Shown: piece by piece, positions 6,376 through 16,100 of the stretch
Numbering within the stretch: the stretch's first letter is position 1
How the letters are laid out: every line of letters starts with the position of its first letter
Assembly (NCBI GenBank): GCA_025996895.1
Contig: BNTW01000054.1
Span: forward strand, 1 to 17,692
DNA from: Bacteroidia bacterium
Lineage (GTDB): Bacteria; Bacteroidota; Bacteroidia; Bacteroidales; Azobacteroidaceae
Direction of reading: 5' to 3'
DNA length: 17,692 nt
Program-made: the position numbers and the translations under genes
Notes under the pieces: model-generated
Seen by the model: the letters and a program-made list of their open reading frames with translations, nothing else
Databases searched by the model: none
What the model was told of the DNA's origin: nothing

Positions 6376-7071
6376 ATGGCAAAGAAAATAAAAGCGAGCG
6401 ATCCTACACAAGTAGAAAAAAACGTAGGTGACATTATTTCTAAAACAGACCAATTTATAGATAAACATCTAAAAAACCTCTTGATTGCTGTCGGTGTAGT
6501 TATTTTGATTGTAGTGGGTATTTTGGCCTTCCGTCATTTCTACCTGATTCCCAAAGAAAAAGAAGCGGAAGAAGCGATTTTTCCGGGACAAATGTATTTC
6601 GCTAACCAGCAATGGGAAATCGCTTTGAACGGCGATAGCGTGAATTACATCGGGTTTGAAGGCATTATCGACGAATACGGTACGACTTCTACAGCTAATT
6701 TAGCAAAAGCCTACGCCGGCCTCTGCCAATATCAGTTGGGTGATTACGAAAGTGCGTTGAAAAATCTGAAAGCCTATAGCGGAAAAGAACAGTTGTTTGC
6801 AGCTCAGGTTACCGGTGCTATCGGCGACTGTAAAGTGAATTTGGGACAAGTGAAAGAAGCGGTTGCAGATTTTAAAGCGGCAGCCGACAAAGCGAATAAT
6901 TCGCTGTTAAGCCCGATTTATTTGAACAAAGCCGCTGCAGCGCAGGAAAGTCTGGGCAATTATAAGGAAGCGTTAGCTCTCTACAACACGATTAAAAGCA
7001 AGTATCCGGGATCTTCGGAAGCCGCTACGGTAGATAAATACATTGACCGGGCAAAAGCTCTTATCAAATAA
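6376..7071 (+). CDS. Membrane-anchored tetratricopeptide repeat protein
   Basis: A 231-residue protein with a short charged N-terminus (MAKKIKASDPTQVEKNVGDI), one membrane helix at about 35-52 (LLIAVGVVILIVVGILAF), and a C-terminal domain with about three TPR-like helical pairs between 108 and 231, such as LAKAYAGLCQYQLGDYESAL, and QESLGNYKEALALYNTIKSKYP ending in a typical TPR proline. Topology suggests a single-pass inner-membrane protein with the TPR part in the periplasm, like YfgM, probably helping protein complexes assemble; the partner is unknown. The start at 6376 is preferred to 6343 because the MAKK start suits an anchored protein and the promoter at 6325-6332 then leaves a normal leader. 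The stop codon is followed directly by the ribH ATG, so the two are translated from one message. Function beyond the TPR fold is not evident. Confidence 0.8.
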   Translation: MAKKIKASDPTQVEKNVGDIISKTDQFIDKHLKNLLIAVGVVILIVVGILAFRHFYLIPKEKEAEEAIFPGQMYFANQQWEIALNGDSVNYIGFEGIIDEYGTTSTANLAKAYAGLCQYQLGDYESALKNLKAYSGKEQLFAAQVTGAIGDCKVNLGQVKEAVADFKAAADKANNSLLSPIYLNKAAAAQESLGNYKEALALYNTIKSKYPGSSEAATVDKYIDRAKALIK

Positions 7072-7563
7072 ATGGCAACCGAGTATCATCTCTTATCAGA
7101 CAACAATTTGACTTCCGTATTGGACGCTTCGGCAATGAAGTTTGCTATTGTCGTGTCGGAATGGAACAGTGAAATTACGCTAAAGTTGAAAGAAGGCGCG
7201 CAAAATGAGTTAATCAAGCAGGGTGCTAAACCGGAAAACATCACGGTCGCCTTTGTTCCGGGAAGTTTTGAGTTGATTTACGGCGCGAAACGAATTATCG
7301 AAAGCGTTCGTCCCAATGCGATTATTGGATTGGGCTGTGTCATTAAAGGCGACACACCGCACTTCGATTACGTTTGTTCGGGAGTGACGCAGGGTTTTGC
7401 TCAACTCAATGCCGACGGCGATGTTCCCTGTATTTTCGGCGTATTGACTACCAACACGTTGGAGCAATCGCTCGACCGTGCCGGTGGAAAATTAGGAAAC
7501 AAAGGAGAAGAAGCAGCCATCACAGCGATAAAAATGGTGCAATTTGCTTGCAAATTTAAATAA
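7072..7563 (+). CDS. ribH: 6,7-dimethyl-8-ribityllumazine synthase
   Basis: Catalyses the penultimate step of riboflavin synthesis: it joins 5-amino-6-ribitylaminouracil and 3,4-dihydroxy-2-butanone 4-phosphate to give 6,7-dimethyl-8-ribityllumazine. At 163 residues it is the normal length. Family motifs are all present: [13 protein letters not shown] (24-36) with the substrate-stacking Trp31-Asn32, [13 protein letters not shown] (62-74), [16 protein letters not shown] (86-101) with catalytic His97, and [28 protein letters not shown] (122-149) with the phosphate-binding Arg136. The ATG immediately abuts the TAA of the TPR gene (no spacer), implying translational coupling. Its last codons contain the -33 element of the tRNA-Tyr promoter. 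No other riboflavin genes are nearby, and no FMN riboswitch is visible. Confidence 0.96.
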   Translation: MATEYHLLSDNNLTSVLDASAMKFAIVVSEWNSEITLKLKEGAQNELIKQGAKPENITVAFVPGSFELIYGAKRIIESVRPNAIIGLGCVIKGDTPHFDYVCSGVTQGFAQLNADGDVPCIFGVLTTNTLEQSLDRAGGKLGNKGEEAAITAIKMVQFACKFK

Positions 7564-7577
7564 TAATCGTACTTTTG
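7548..7577 (+). promoter_or_regulatory. Promoter of tRNA-Tyr and uvrB
   Basis: TTG (7548-7550), 19 bases, TACTTTTG (7570-7577): full consensus. The -33 part lies in the 3' end of ribH. Transcription would start near 7583, about eight bases before the tRNA. Confidence 0.75.
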
Positions 7578-7590
7578 CACCCACATTTGC

Positions 7591-7673
7591 GGGCAGTTAC
7601 CAGAGTGGCCAAATGGGGCTGACTGTAACTCAGCTGGCTTACGCCTTCGGTGGTTCGAATCCATCACTGCCCA
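7591..7673 (+). tRNA. tRNA-Tyr (anticodon GTA)
   Basis: 83-nt class II tRNA with a long variable arm, as expected for tyrosine. The acceptor stem GGGCAGT (7591-7597) pairs with ACTGCCC (7666-7672), with A73 as discriminator. The D-arm region (CCAGAGTGGCCAAATGGGG), the anticodon loop CTGTAACTC with GTA, and the T-loop GGTTCGAATCC are all in place. The CCA end is not encoded (CTAA follows), so it must be added by the CCA enzyme. uvrB begins four bases later. Confidence 0.96.
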
Positions 7674-7677
7674 CTAA

Positions 7678-9668
<1,991 letters not shown>

Positions 9669-9681
<13 letters not shown>

Positions 9682-9700
9682 GAAATAATTCATACCTTTG
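9669..9700 (+). promoter_or_regulatory. Orphan promoter facing the nuclease-like gene
   Basis: TTTG (9669-9672, inside the last uvrB codons), 20 bases, TACCTTTG (9693-9700): full consensus on the plus strand, but no plus-strand gene follows. Transcription from about 9706 would run antisense into the 3' end of the minus-strand gene at 9766-10245. Confidence 0.55.
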
Positions 9701-9749
9701 TAAAAGATTTCAAAAGAAATTTAGCAGTTCTACGGATCGGTGCTTGCAG

Positions 9750-9767
9750 GGGGAGGTTTTACTCCCT
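9750..9767. other. Short hairpin at the end of the nuclease-like gene
   Basis: GGGAG (9751-9755) pairs with CTCCC (9762-9766) around a 6-base loop, with one G-U pair outside. It overlaps the stop codon of the minus-strand gene. On neither strand is there a good T tract beside it, so it is at best a weak terminator or the 3' hairpin of an antisense RNA. Confidence 0.4.
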
Positions 9768-10245
9768 ACTGTATTTTAAATAGTAATCGTAATGTTCCTT
9801 TTTCATACAACCACACCTCTTTTATCTCATGATTAAAATTTTTATCCTCTATTCGTTCCCTGATATTTCTCAATATATATCTATCGGAAGCACCTTTATT
9901 ATTATTAATAATAATTCGAGCCGATTGTTCTGTTCCTTTTTTTATCATGTGTGATATTTTCTTTTTAGTAAAAGGTGGAGAATAATTTTCAAACTCGTAA
10001 AAAAAATTATCAATTTGTAAATCAGGACATTTTCGCTCGTAAATCGTACCCATCAAAGAACCAAAAAATTCTTTATATTCTTCCGATTTGAAGTGAAATG
10101 CAGGAATAAGTTTTGCTTCCTTGCCTTTTTTAGCGAAAATGTTGGCAATATTAACTAACGGTTTATAGTCACTTCCCACTTTGTTAATGGCTTTATGTAT
10201 CAATACCTTTCCGCCGTTTTGATATTTCTTGTAAAGTTTAAACAC
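9766..10245 (-). CDS. Orphan CdiA-CT / MuF-type nuclease-like domain protein
   Basis: A 159-residue Lys-rich protein that is one domain and little else. The order of segments, SDYKPLVNIANIFAKKG (25-41), then a kinase-like 'CPDL' strand (KCPDLQIDNFFYEFENY, 72-88), then ISHMIKKGTEQSARIIINN (97-115) and finally IKEVWLYEKGTLRLLF (141-156), resembles the C-terminal toxin domain seen in CdiA proteins and at the end of Bacteroidetes phage and mobile-element head (MuF-type) proteins, which is a proposed tRNA nuclease of the BECR fold. Candidate active-site residues are Asp75, Glu84, Lys95/Lys96 and Gln107. There is no signal peptide, delivery domain or neighbouring immunity gene, so this may be a domesticated or stranded toxin tip. 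It is more A+T rich than its neighbours uvrB and folD, suggesting transfer. It has its own promoter (10272-10303). The family call is from memory of motif patterns and is moderate. Confidence 0.6.
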   Translation of the reverse strand: MFKLYKKYQNGGKVLIHKAINKVGSDYKPLVNIANIFAKKGKEAKLIPAFHFKSEEYKEFFGSLMGTIYERKCPDLQIDNFFYEFENYSPPFTKKKISHMIKKGTEQSARIIINNNKGASDRYILRNIRERIEDKNFNHEIKEVWLYEKGTLRLLFKIQ

Positions 10246-10271
10246 TTGGTTTTGTTTGATAAACTTTCAGA

Positions 10272-10303
10272 CAAAAATATTAAGAATAAAATTAGATTTT
10301 CAA
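10272..10303 (-). promoter_or_regulatory. Promoter of the nuclease-like gene
   Basis: On the minus strand: TTG (10303-10301), 21 bases, TATTTTTG (10279-10272). Transcription would begin near 10266, about 20 bases before the ATG at 10245. The 66-bp gap after folD shows no terminator, so read-through from ffh-folD is also possible. Confidence 0.5.
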
Positions 10304-10311
10304 TGAAAAAT

Positions 10312-11199
10312 TTATAAATATCCGTATATCCCCTTTTTCCCCGCCAGCAATGTATTGCGCATGAGCGAAATTATCGTCATAGGCCCTACTCCACCCGGCA
10401 CAGGCGTAATGTAGGAACATTTGGGCGCAACTTCATCGAATTTCACATCGCCTTTCAACTTAAATCCTGATTTGGTTTCGGTCGAGGAAACACGGGTGGT
10501 ACCGACATCAATTACAACCGCGCCTTCCCGCACCATATCGCCTTTCAAAAATTCGGGCGAGCCTAAGGCAGCAATGATAATATCGGCCTCCAAGCAGTAT
10601 TTTTTAATGTCCTTCGTGCGACTGTGGCAGACCGTAACGGTGCAATCGCCCGGATAGGCTTTTTGCATTAATAAATTCGCAACCGGCTTGCCGACAATGT
10701 TGCTTCGTCCCAAAACGACGCAGTGCTTTCCCGACGTTTCGATGTCGTAGCGTTTCAGCAGTTCGAGAATGCCGGCCGGCGTTGCCGAGACAAAACACGG
10801 CAAACCGATAGACATACGCCCGACATTGACGGGATGAAAACCATCGACATCTTTGCGATAATCAATCGTTTCGATTACTTTTTGCTCGGAAATATGCTTA
10901 GGCAGCGGCAACTGTACAATGAAGCCGTCTATGCCGGGATTTTCGTTCAATTCGCAGACTTTGCCCAACAATTCGTCTTCGGTTACGTCCTCTTCGTAGC
11001 GGATTAAAGTCGATTGAAAGCCGACTTCCTCGCAAGTCTTGACTTTACTCGCCACATAGGTTTCACTTCCGCCGTCGTGACCGACCAAAATCGCCGCCAA
11101 ATGCGGACGTTTCCCGCCCGAAGCAAGAATTTGTTTCACTTCTTCAGCAATTTCTAATTTAATTTGCGCTGCAACTGCTTTTCCGTCAATAAGTTTCAT
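10312..11199 (-). CDS. folD: Bifunctional methylenetetrahydrofolate dehydrogenase / cyclohydrolase
   Basis: Interconverts 5,10-methylene-, methenyl- and 10-formyl-tetrahydrofolate in the cytosol, feeding purine and formyl-Met synthesis. At 295 residues it has the normal length. Motifs: [16 protein letters not shown] (45-60) with Tyr48 and catalytic Lys52, VQLPLPKHI (95-103), [13 protein letters not shown] (117-129), the NADP-site loop [17 protein letters not shown] (161-177), and [21 protein letters not shown] near the C-terminus. The ATG overlaps the TGA of ffh by four bases (ATGA), so translation is coupled to ffh, and the pair forms an operon transcribed from the ffh promoter. No terminator is visible before the next minus-strand gene 66 bp downstream. 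Confidence 0.96.
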   Translation of the reverse strand: MKLIDGKAVAAQIKLEIAEEVKQILASGGKRPHLAAILVGHDGGSETYVASKVKTCEEVGFQSTLIRYEEDVTEDELLGKVCELNENPGIDGFIVQLPLPKHISEQKVIETIDYRKDVDGFHPVNVGRMSIGLPCFVSATPAGILELLKRYDIETSGKHCVVLGRSNIVGKPVANLLMQKAYPGDCTVTVCHSRTKDIKKYCLEADIIIAALGSPEFLKGDMVREGAVVIDVGTTRVSSTETKSGFKLKGDVKFDEVAPKCSYITPVPGGVGPMTIISLMRNTLLAGKKGIYGYL

Positions 11200-12524
11200 C
11201 TTTTTTTCTTTACAAAATTTTTACCCGCAGGCATTTTCTGTGTCGTCATCATACGCATCATCTTGCGCGTTTCTTCAAACTGTTTCAGCAATTTATTGAC
11301 TTCCGCCACGTTTGTCCCGCTTCCCTTGGCAATACGGAGTTTCCGGTTGCCGTTCAAAATCGCCGGATTGGTACGTTCGACAGGCGTCATGGAATAGATA
11401 ATCGCTTCGATACTTTTGAAAGCGTTGTCGTCAATATCAATGTCTTTCATCATTTTACCCACACCCGGAATCATGGCCGCCAAATCTTTCAAATTCCCCA
11501 TTTTCTTGATTTGATGGATTTGCGCAAGAAAATCATTAAAATCAAACTGATTTTTCGCAATTCTCTTCGACAACCGTCGGGCTTCTTCTTCATCGTACTG
11601 TTCTTGTGCCTTTTCAACCAACGAAACAATATCGCCCATACCCAAAATCCGGTCGGCCATACGCTTCGGATGGAAGGGATCTATTGCTTCCATTTTTTCG
11701 CCCGTACCCACAAATTTGATGGGTTTATTGACCACCGAACGAATGGAAAGTGCCGCACCGCCACGTGTATCACCGTCCAATTTGGTCAGCACCACACCGT
11801 CGAAATCCAAGCGGTCGTTAAATTCCTTTGCGGTATTCACAGCATCTTGTCCGGTCATGGCATCAACCACAAACAGCACTTCGTCGGGTTTGACGGCTTT
11901 TTTGATGGCCTCGATTTCGTTCATCATCTGCTCGTCAATCGCCAAACGACCGGCGGTATCAATAATCACCACGTCGTTGCCGAACTTGACGGCATGCTTG
12001 ATAGCGTTTTGTGCAATTTGCACCGGATTTTTATTTTCAGGCTCGGTATAAACTTCCACGCCGGTTTGTTCGCCGAGCACTTTCAACTGTTCGATAGCTG
12101 CCGGACGATAGATATCACCGGCCACCAACAGCGGTTTTTTGCTTTTCTTTTCTTTCAGCATTTTGGCTAACTTACCGGAAAAAGTCGTTTTTCCGGAGCC
12201 TTGCAATCCTGACATCAAGATAATCGCCGGCTTGCCGGTCAAATGCAGTTCGGCGGTTTCGCCACCCATTAAGGCCGTCAATTCGTCATGGACAATTTTC
12301 ACCATCAATTCGCCGGGTTTCACCACCGTTAAAACATTTTGTCCCAACGCTTTGTCCTTCACCGTGTCCGTAAAAGTTTTCGCTACTTTATAATTTACGT
12401 CGGCGTCCAAAAGTGCTTTACGCACATCTTTCAACGTTTCCGCTACATTGATTTCGGTAATTCTACCTTCGCCTTTCAACAGTTTAAATGACCGTTCGAG
12501 CCTGTCGCTTAAATTTTCAAACAT
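11196..12524 (-). CDS. ffh: Signal recognition particle protein
   Basis: GTPase of the signal recognition particle. It binds 4.5S RNA and the signal sequences of nascent membrane proteins and docks with FtsY. At 442 residues it is normal. The N domain (1-90) contains [13 protein letters not shown]. The G domain carries G1 GLQGSGKTT (106-114), the insertion region with [11 protein letters not shown] (137-147), G3 DTAGR (189-193) and G4 TKLDG (247-251). The M domain (about 295-442) contains the [17 protein letters not shown] and RRIAKGSG-like (KLRIAKGSG) RNA-binding helices and ends in a Met-rich, basic tail ([11 protein letters not shown] then KKKR). It is first in an operon with folD, whose start overlaps its stop. 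A consensus promoter lies at 12548-12578. Confidence 0.97.
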   Translation of the reverse strand: MFENLSDRLERSFKLLKGEGRITEINVAETLKDVRKALLDADVNYKVAKTFTDTVKDKALGQNVLTVVKPGELMVKIVHDELTALMGGETAELHLTGKPAIILMSGLQGSGKTTFSGKLAKMLKEKKSKKPLLVAGDIYRPAAIEQLKVLGEQTGVEVYTEPENKNPVQIAQNAIKHAVKFGNDVVIIDTAGRLAIDEQMMNEIEAIKKAVKPDEVLFVVDAMTGQDAVNTAKEFNDRLDFDGVVLTKLDGDTRGGAALSIRSVVNKPIKFVGTGEKMEAIDPFHPKRMADRILGMGDIVSLVEKAQEQYDEEEARRLSKRIAKNQFDFNDFLAQIHQIKKMGNLKDLAAMIPGVGKMMKDIDIDDNAFKSIEAIIYSMTPVERTNPAILNGNRKLRIAKGSGTNVAEVNKLLKQFEETRKMMRMMTTQKMPAGKNFVKKKR

Positions 12525-12547
12525 GATAATTTACTTTTTTGAGAATG

Positions 12548-12578
12548 CAAAAGTACAACAAAACAAGCAATTTGCAAA
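12548..12578 (-). promoter_or_regulatory. Promoter of ffh-folD
   Basis: On the minus strand: TTTG (12578-12575), 19 bases, TACTTTTG (12555-12548): full consensus, with the same -7 box as the tRNA-Tyr promoter. Transcription would start near 12542, giving a leader of about 18 nt before the ATG at 12524. Confidence 0.75.
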
Positions 12579-12685
12579 ACAGTATAAATTATCCTTTAGA
12601 GAGAATAATTTACTCTTTAAAAGAATTGAATATTCTATTTAAATCCCCTTTCTTCAGGGTGTTAAATTTTTAAAAATTGTAACGT

Positions 12686-13108
12686 ATGAAAAAACTTATT
12701 TTCTTTTCACTTTGGCTGTTTTCAGCTATTTCGTTAGTGGCACAAAACGTAACTTATGTTTACGACAACGCGGGCAACCGTACATCCCGGACGGTACGGC
12801 TTTCATCGCCGGCCCATTCTCCGGAAAGGCAACCGGAAGAAACCGCGTTAGAAGACTTTGTCGCCGAACATTCGGTCAAGATTTATCCCAATCCCACAAA
12901 GGGAATGTTGGCCGTTGAGATTTCCAATTTCGACAGCGATGTGCGAGCCGATTTCCTGCTTACGGATATGTCGGGAAAAGTGATTGATCGCCTTCCGGCC
13001 GTGTCCGGTTACGAAACATTGAATTTGAGCCGCCAGCCGGCCGGCCTGTATGTGTTGCGGATCACCATCAACGGCGAAGCAACGGTCTGGAAAATTATCA
13101 AGGAATAA
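12686..13108 (+). CDS. Small secreted YD-motif protein with type IX sorting domain
   Basis: A 140-residue protein of three parts: a signal peptide (1-19, ending SLVA), a single RHS/YD-repeat motif immediately after it (VTYVYDNAGNRTSRT, 22-36), a short Pro/Glu linker, and a type A C-terminal sorting domain (about 64-140; VKIYPNPT, LLTDMSGKVIDRL, LNLSRQPAGLYVLRI, VWKIIKE). The sorting domain should direct it through the type IX system to the cell surface or outside. So nearly the whole mature protein is a sorting tag with one YD motif. It lies 26 bp before the giant YD-repeat gene at 13135, on the same strand, so the two are almost certainly co-transcribed. It may be an accessory or tethering partner of that protein, or the fused remains of an older RHS gene. 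No consensus promoter was found upstream. Confidence 0.78.
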   Translation: MKKLIFFSLWLFSAISLVAQNVTYVYDNAGNRTSRTVRLSSPAHSPERQPEETALEDFVAEHSVKIYPNPTKGMLAVEISNFDSDVRADFLLTDMSGKVIDRLPAVSGYETLNLSRQPAGLYVLRITINGEATVWKIIKE

Positions 13109-13134
13109 GTTTAATCTATAAAACGAAGAATAGC

Positions 13135-16100
13135 ATGAAAACAAAATACTTTCTTGCAACAGCATTATTATTCAGTCTTTCATTTCAATTAAAAGCACAA
13201 GATACGACAGCTACTAAACCGGCAAGAGAACCGGGACCTGTACTTGTTTCTATATCTGAGCCAAATACAGCAGCAGAATCATTGATAGCTCCTGATTCTG
13301 CTTATTTTGCTGCAGTGGATAACGCAAGACCCTTGGAGGCAGCTTCATCACAAATAGTCCATGCAGTTGGGGAAATTCCGGTGACTTCCGGCATGGCTAA
13401 CGGTGCGATGACCGTTAATGTTCCGATAGAAGTGATTCCGGGATTGGCCGACATGACGCCGAATATCGCGTTAGTATATAATAATATGTCCGGCAATGGT
13501 GTAGCCGGTGCAGGCTGGAATATCAGTGGATTATTTCCAATCACCTATCGCAACCAATCGGTTTATTATAACAACAAAGTTGAGCCGGCCGAGCCGGGCT
13601 TTTCTTCCGGTCTGTGTTGGGAAGGACGCCGGTTGCTGGTTTGGAATGCTTCTTCAAAAACTTACCGCATAGAAAGCAGTGAAAAAACGATTACCGCTTA
13701 CAAAAACGGAAATAATGACGAGTTATTTGTTTGTGATAATCAAGGAAATACTTATTACTATAAATATGATACCGCCCGCAAGGTATTTTATCTGTTCAAG
13801 CGCACCGACCGCCATCGCAATTACATCAGCTATTCATACAAGATAGACAATAATATCTATTACATCGAAACAATTCAGTATGGCGGTAATGATCTGAAAT
13901 CGACGGCTCATACGCAGACGATAACCTTTACTTACGAAACCCGACAAGATCCTTCGCTGGCTTATGCCTTTGGCGTGGAAATGAAAACCGCTTTGCGGCT
14001 GCAAAGTATTTCCACCGGTGAGCGTACTTATACACTCACTTATACCGATTCGTATTATTCTCTTTTGTCTTCCATCAACTGCACTGCCGATAAGGATAAT
14101 ACAACGTATTCACTGCAGCCATTAAAATTCACTTACAACACCGGAGCTTCCGGCAATTCATTCAAAAAAACGGAAGGAAATTTGACCCGTTATTTTTCCG
14201 GTGGAAATTATGAAAAAATTGATGTTTTGACCGGAAAATATGCACCGTCTAATTTGGAAGAAGGATTTGTGATGTATTGGAAAGAAAATACCTATAAATG
14301 GTGTGTATTGAATGGTGAAACCAGTTTACATTCCGAACATGCGCCGGAAAGCGAACTTGTTCTGGCACACACTTATTCGGCAGCTACAAGTTCCGTACCT
14401 CTTGTTGTCAAGGCGCAAAACGGACTCCGGCAAGTGGTAACACTCAATGCTGATGATCGTCCGGAAAATAATGAAGTGGTTTTAATCAATGCTGTGGGTG
14501 GAAGAGGATTAAATTGCCCGCAGACAATCACTTTTCGTATTTATTCTGCATCAAGTACTGGGTTTAACAGTTCTTACAAACAAGCAACTTATTCCCTGCC
14601 AACAGAATATAATTATAATGGTTACTATTCCGTAACTCCCATTATTTATCATACAGGCGATTTCTTTGGAGAAGGAATAGAAAGAATCATTGGGGTTCAA
14701 TCTAAATTCAAACACAATAATAATATTGTTGTATCCAGCCGGTCAGCCATATATCAGTTTGATATTAAAGGGAACGGTTATTCTTATGCCAGTTCGACCT
14801 ATACACCTCCATTTGACATCGAACAACAAGATCAGATAATAACGATGGATTATGACGGAGACGGGAAAACCGATTTGTGGCATTTCCATGCGAATGGCTT
14901 TGATGTGTATTCTTTTGTACCCCAAACCCCACTAAATTCACTTATTGTTACTTATTCTCTAAAAAAAATTGCTTCTTCTACTACAATAACAAGAGATGAT
15001 ATGAATTCAGAGGCAATAAAAGTCTTATTCGGAGATGTTAATGGTGATGGAAAAATCGATATAGTGAAATCTATTATGGTTTCTATTGGAGATACGGTTT
15101 CCTGTACTCAACTGCTCTCTACCGGAAACGGTACATTTAAAACATCAGGCTATGTAATACTGTCATCGTTAAGCATAATTGTAAGTAAAAATGTGCTGAT
15201 GCATGATTTTAACGGCGACGGACGTTCGGACATTGTTTATTTGAACGACAATACATTACGGGTATTGTATTCCGATGGACAAAAAATAAATAAGGATATA
15301 ACAGCAACTTATACGGTAAGCGGAATAGAAAACGACGGCAAGTTATTTACCATCGGAGCCGAAGCTCCCAATCCTAACCGTGTGCTCGGTTATATCAAAG
15401 GCCAAAAAATGATGAAGCTGGCCATAGACAGGAATGAGATGTACAATGCCTATCTCAAAACCGCTACTACCGGATTTAACGTAAAAACGGAAGCAACCTA
15501 CAAGCGGATTGACGATGCAAACGGTTACAGCACTTATTATTCGCCCGGAACAAATGCAACGTTTCCCTATCAAAATTATATCGGCTATCTCTATGTTTTA
15601 ACCAATACCAACCAAACATTCGACAGCAAAACCGTTGGGGCAAACAGCTATACCTATCAGAATGCGGTTATTCACCGGCAGGGGTTGGGCTTTTGCGGAT
15701 TTGAGAAAATAAGCAGCTATGACGCCCTTTCGGGACAAACCGCTATTACAACTTTCGATCCGTTTAATTTTGGATTGACCAAGAAAACGGAAGTGAAGAT
15801 GGGAGATACAAAATTGCAATCCGTAGAAAATACCTACAGCGTTACGCTGGCCGGAAATAAAGAGCCGCGTATCCGGCTCACTTATCAGACGACAACGGAT
15901 TTTATTAAGGGAAATACCATCACGGTTGATAACCAGCAGTTTGACGAATACGGCAATGTGAAAAAATCCGTTAAGCGGTATGGATCGGATTACACAGAAG
16001 AAACGAACATCACTTACTATAATTCGCTGGACACTACGCAGGCAAATGCGAATACACGAATTGGGTTTCCTCAAATAAGTAAAGTGAAACGCATACGCGG

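Noticed and set aside
9700..9765. Possible degraded tRNA or attachment site after uvrB
   Set aside because: I could not fold a cloverleaf or find a copy of the tRNA-Tyr 3' end here, so there is no support for an integration site.
11511..12170. 219-codon plus-strand open frame opposite ffh
   Set aside because: Shadow of ffh; rich in Phe and His as expected for the reverse of Lys/Glu-rich coding sequence, with no domain pattern.
12652..12680. CCC...GGG mini-hairpin and a 14-bp A/T palindrome before the small YD gene
   Set aside because: The stem is too short for a terminator, and A/T palindromes are expected by chance in such sequence.
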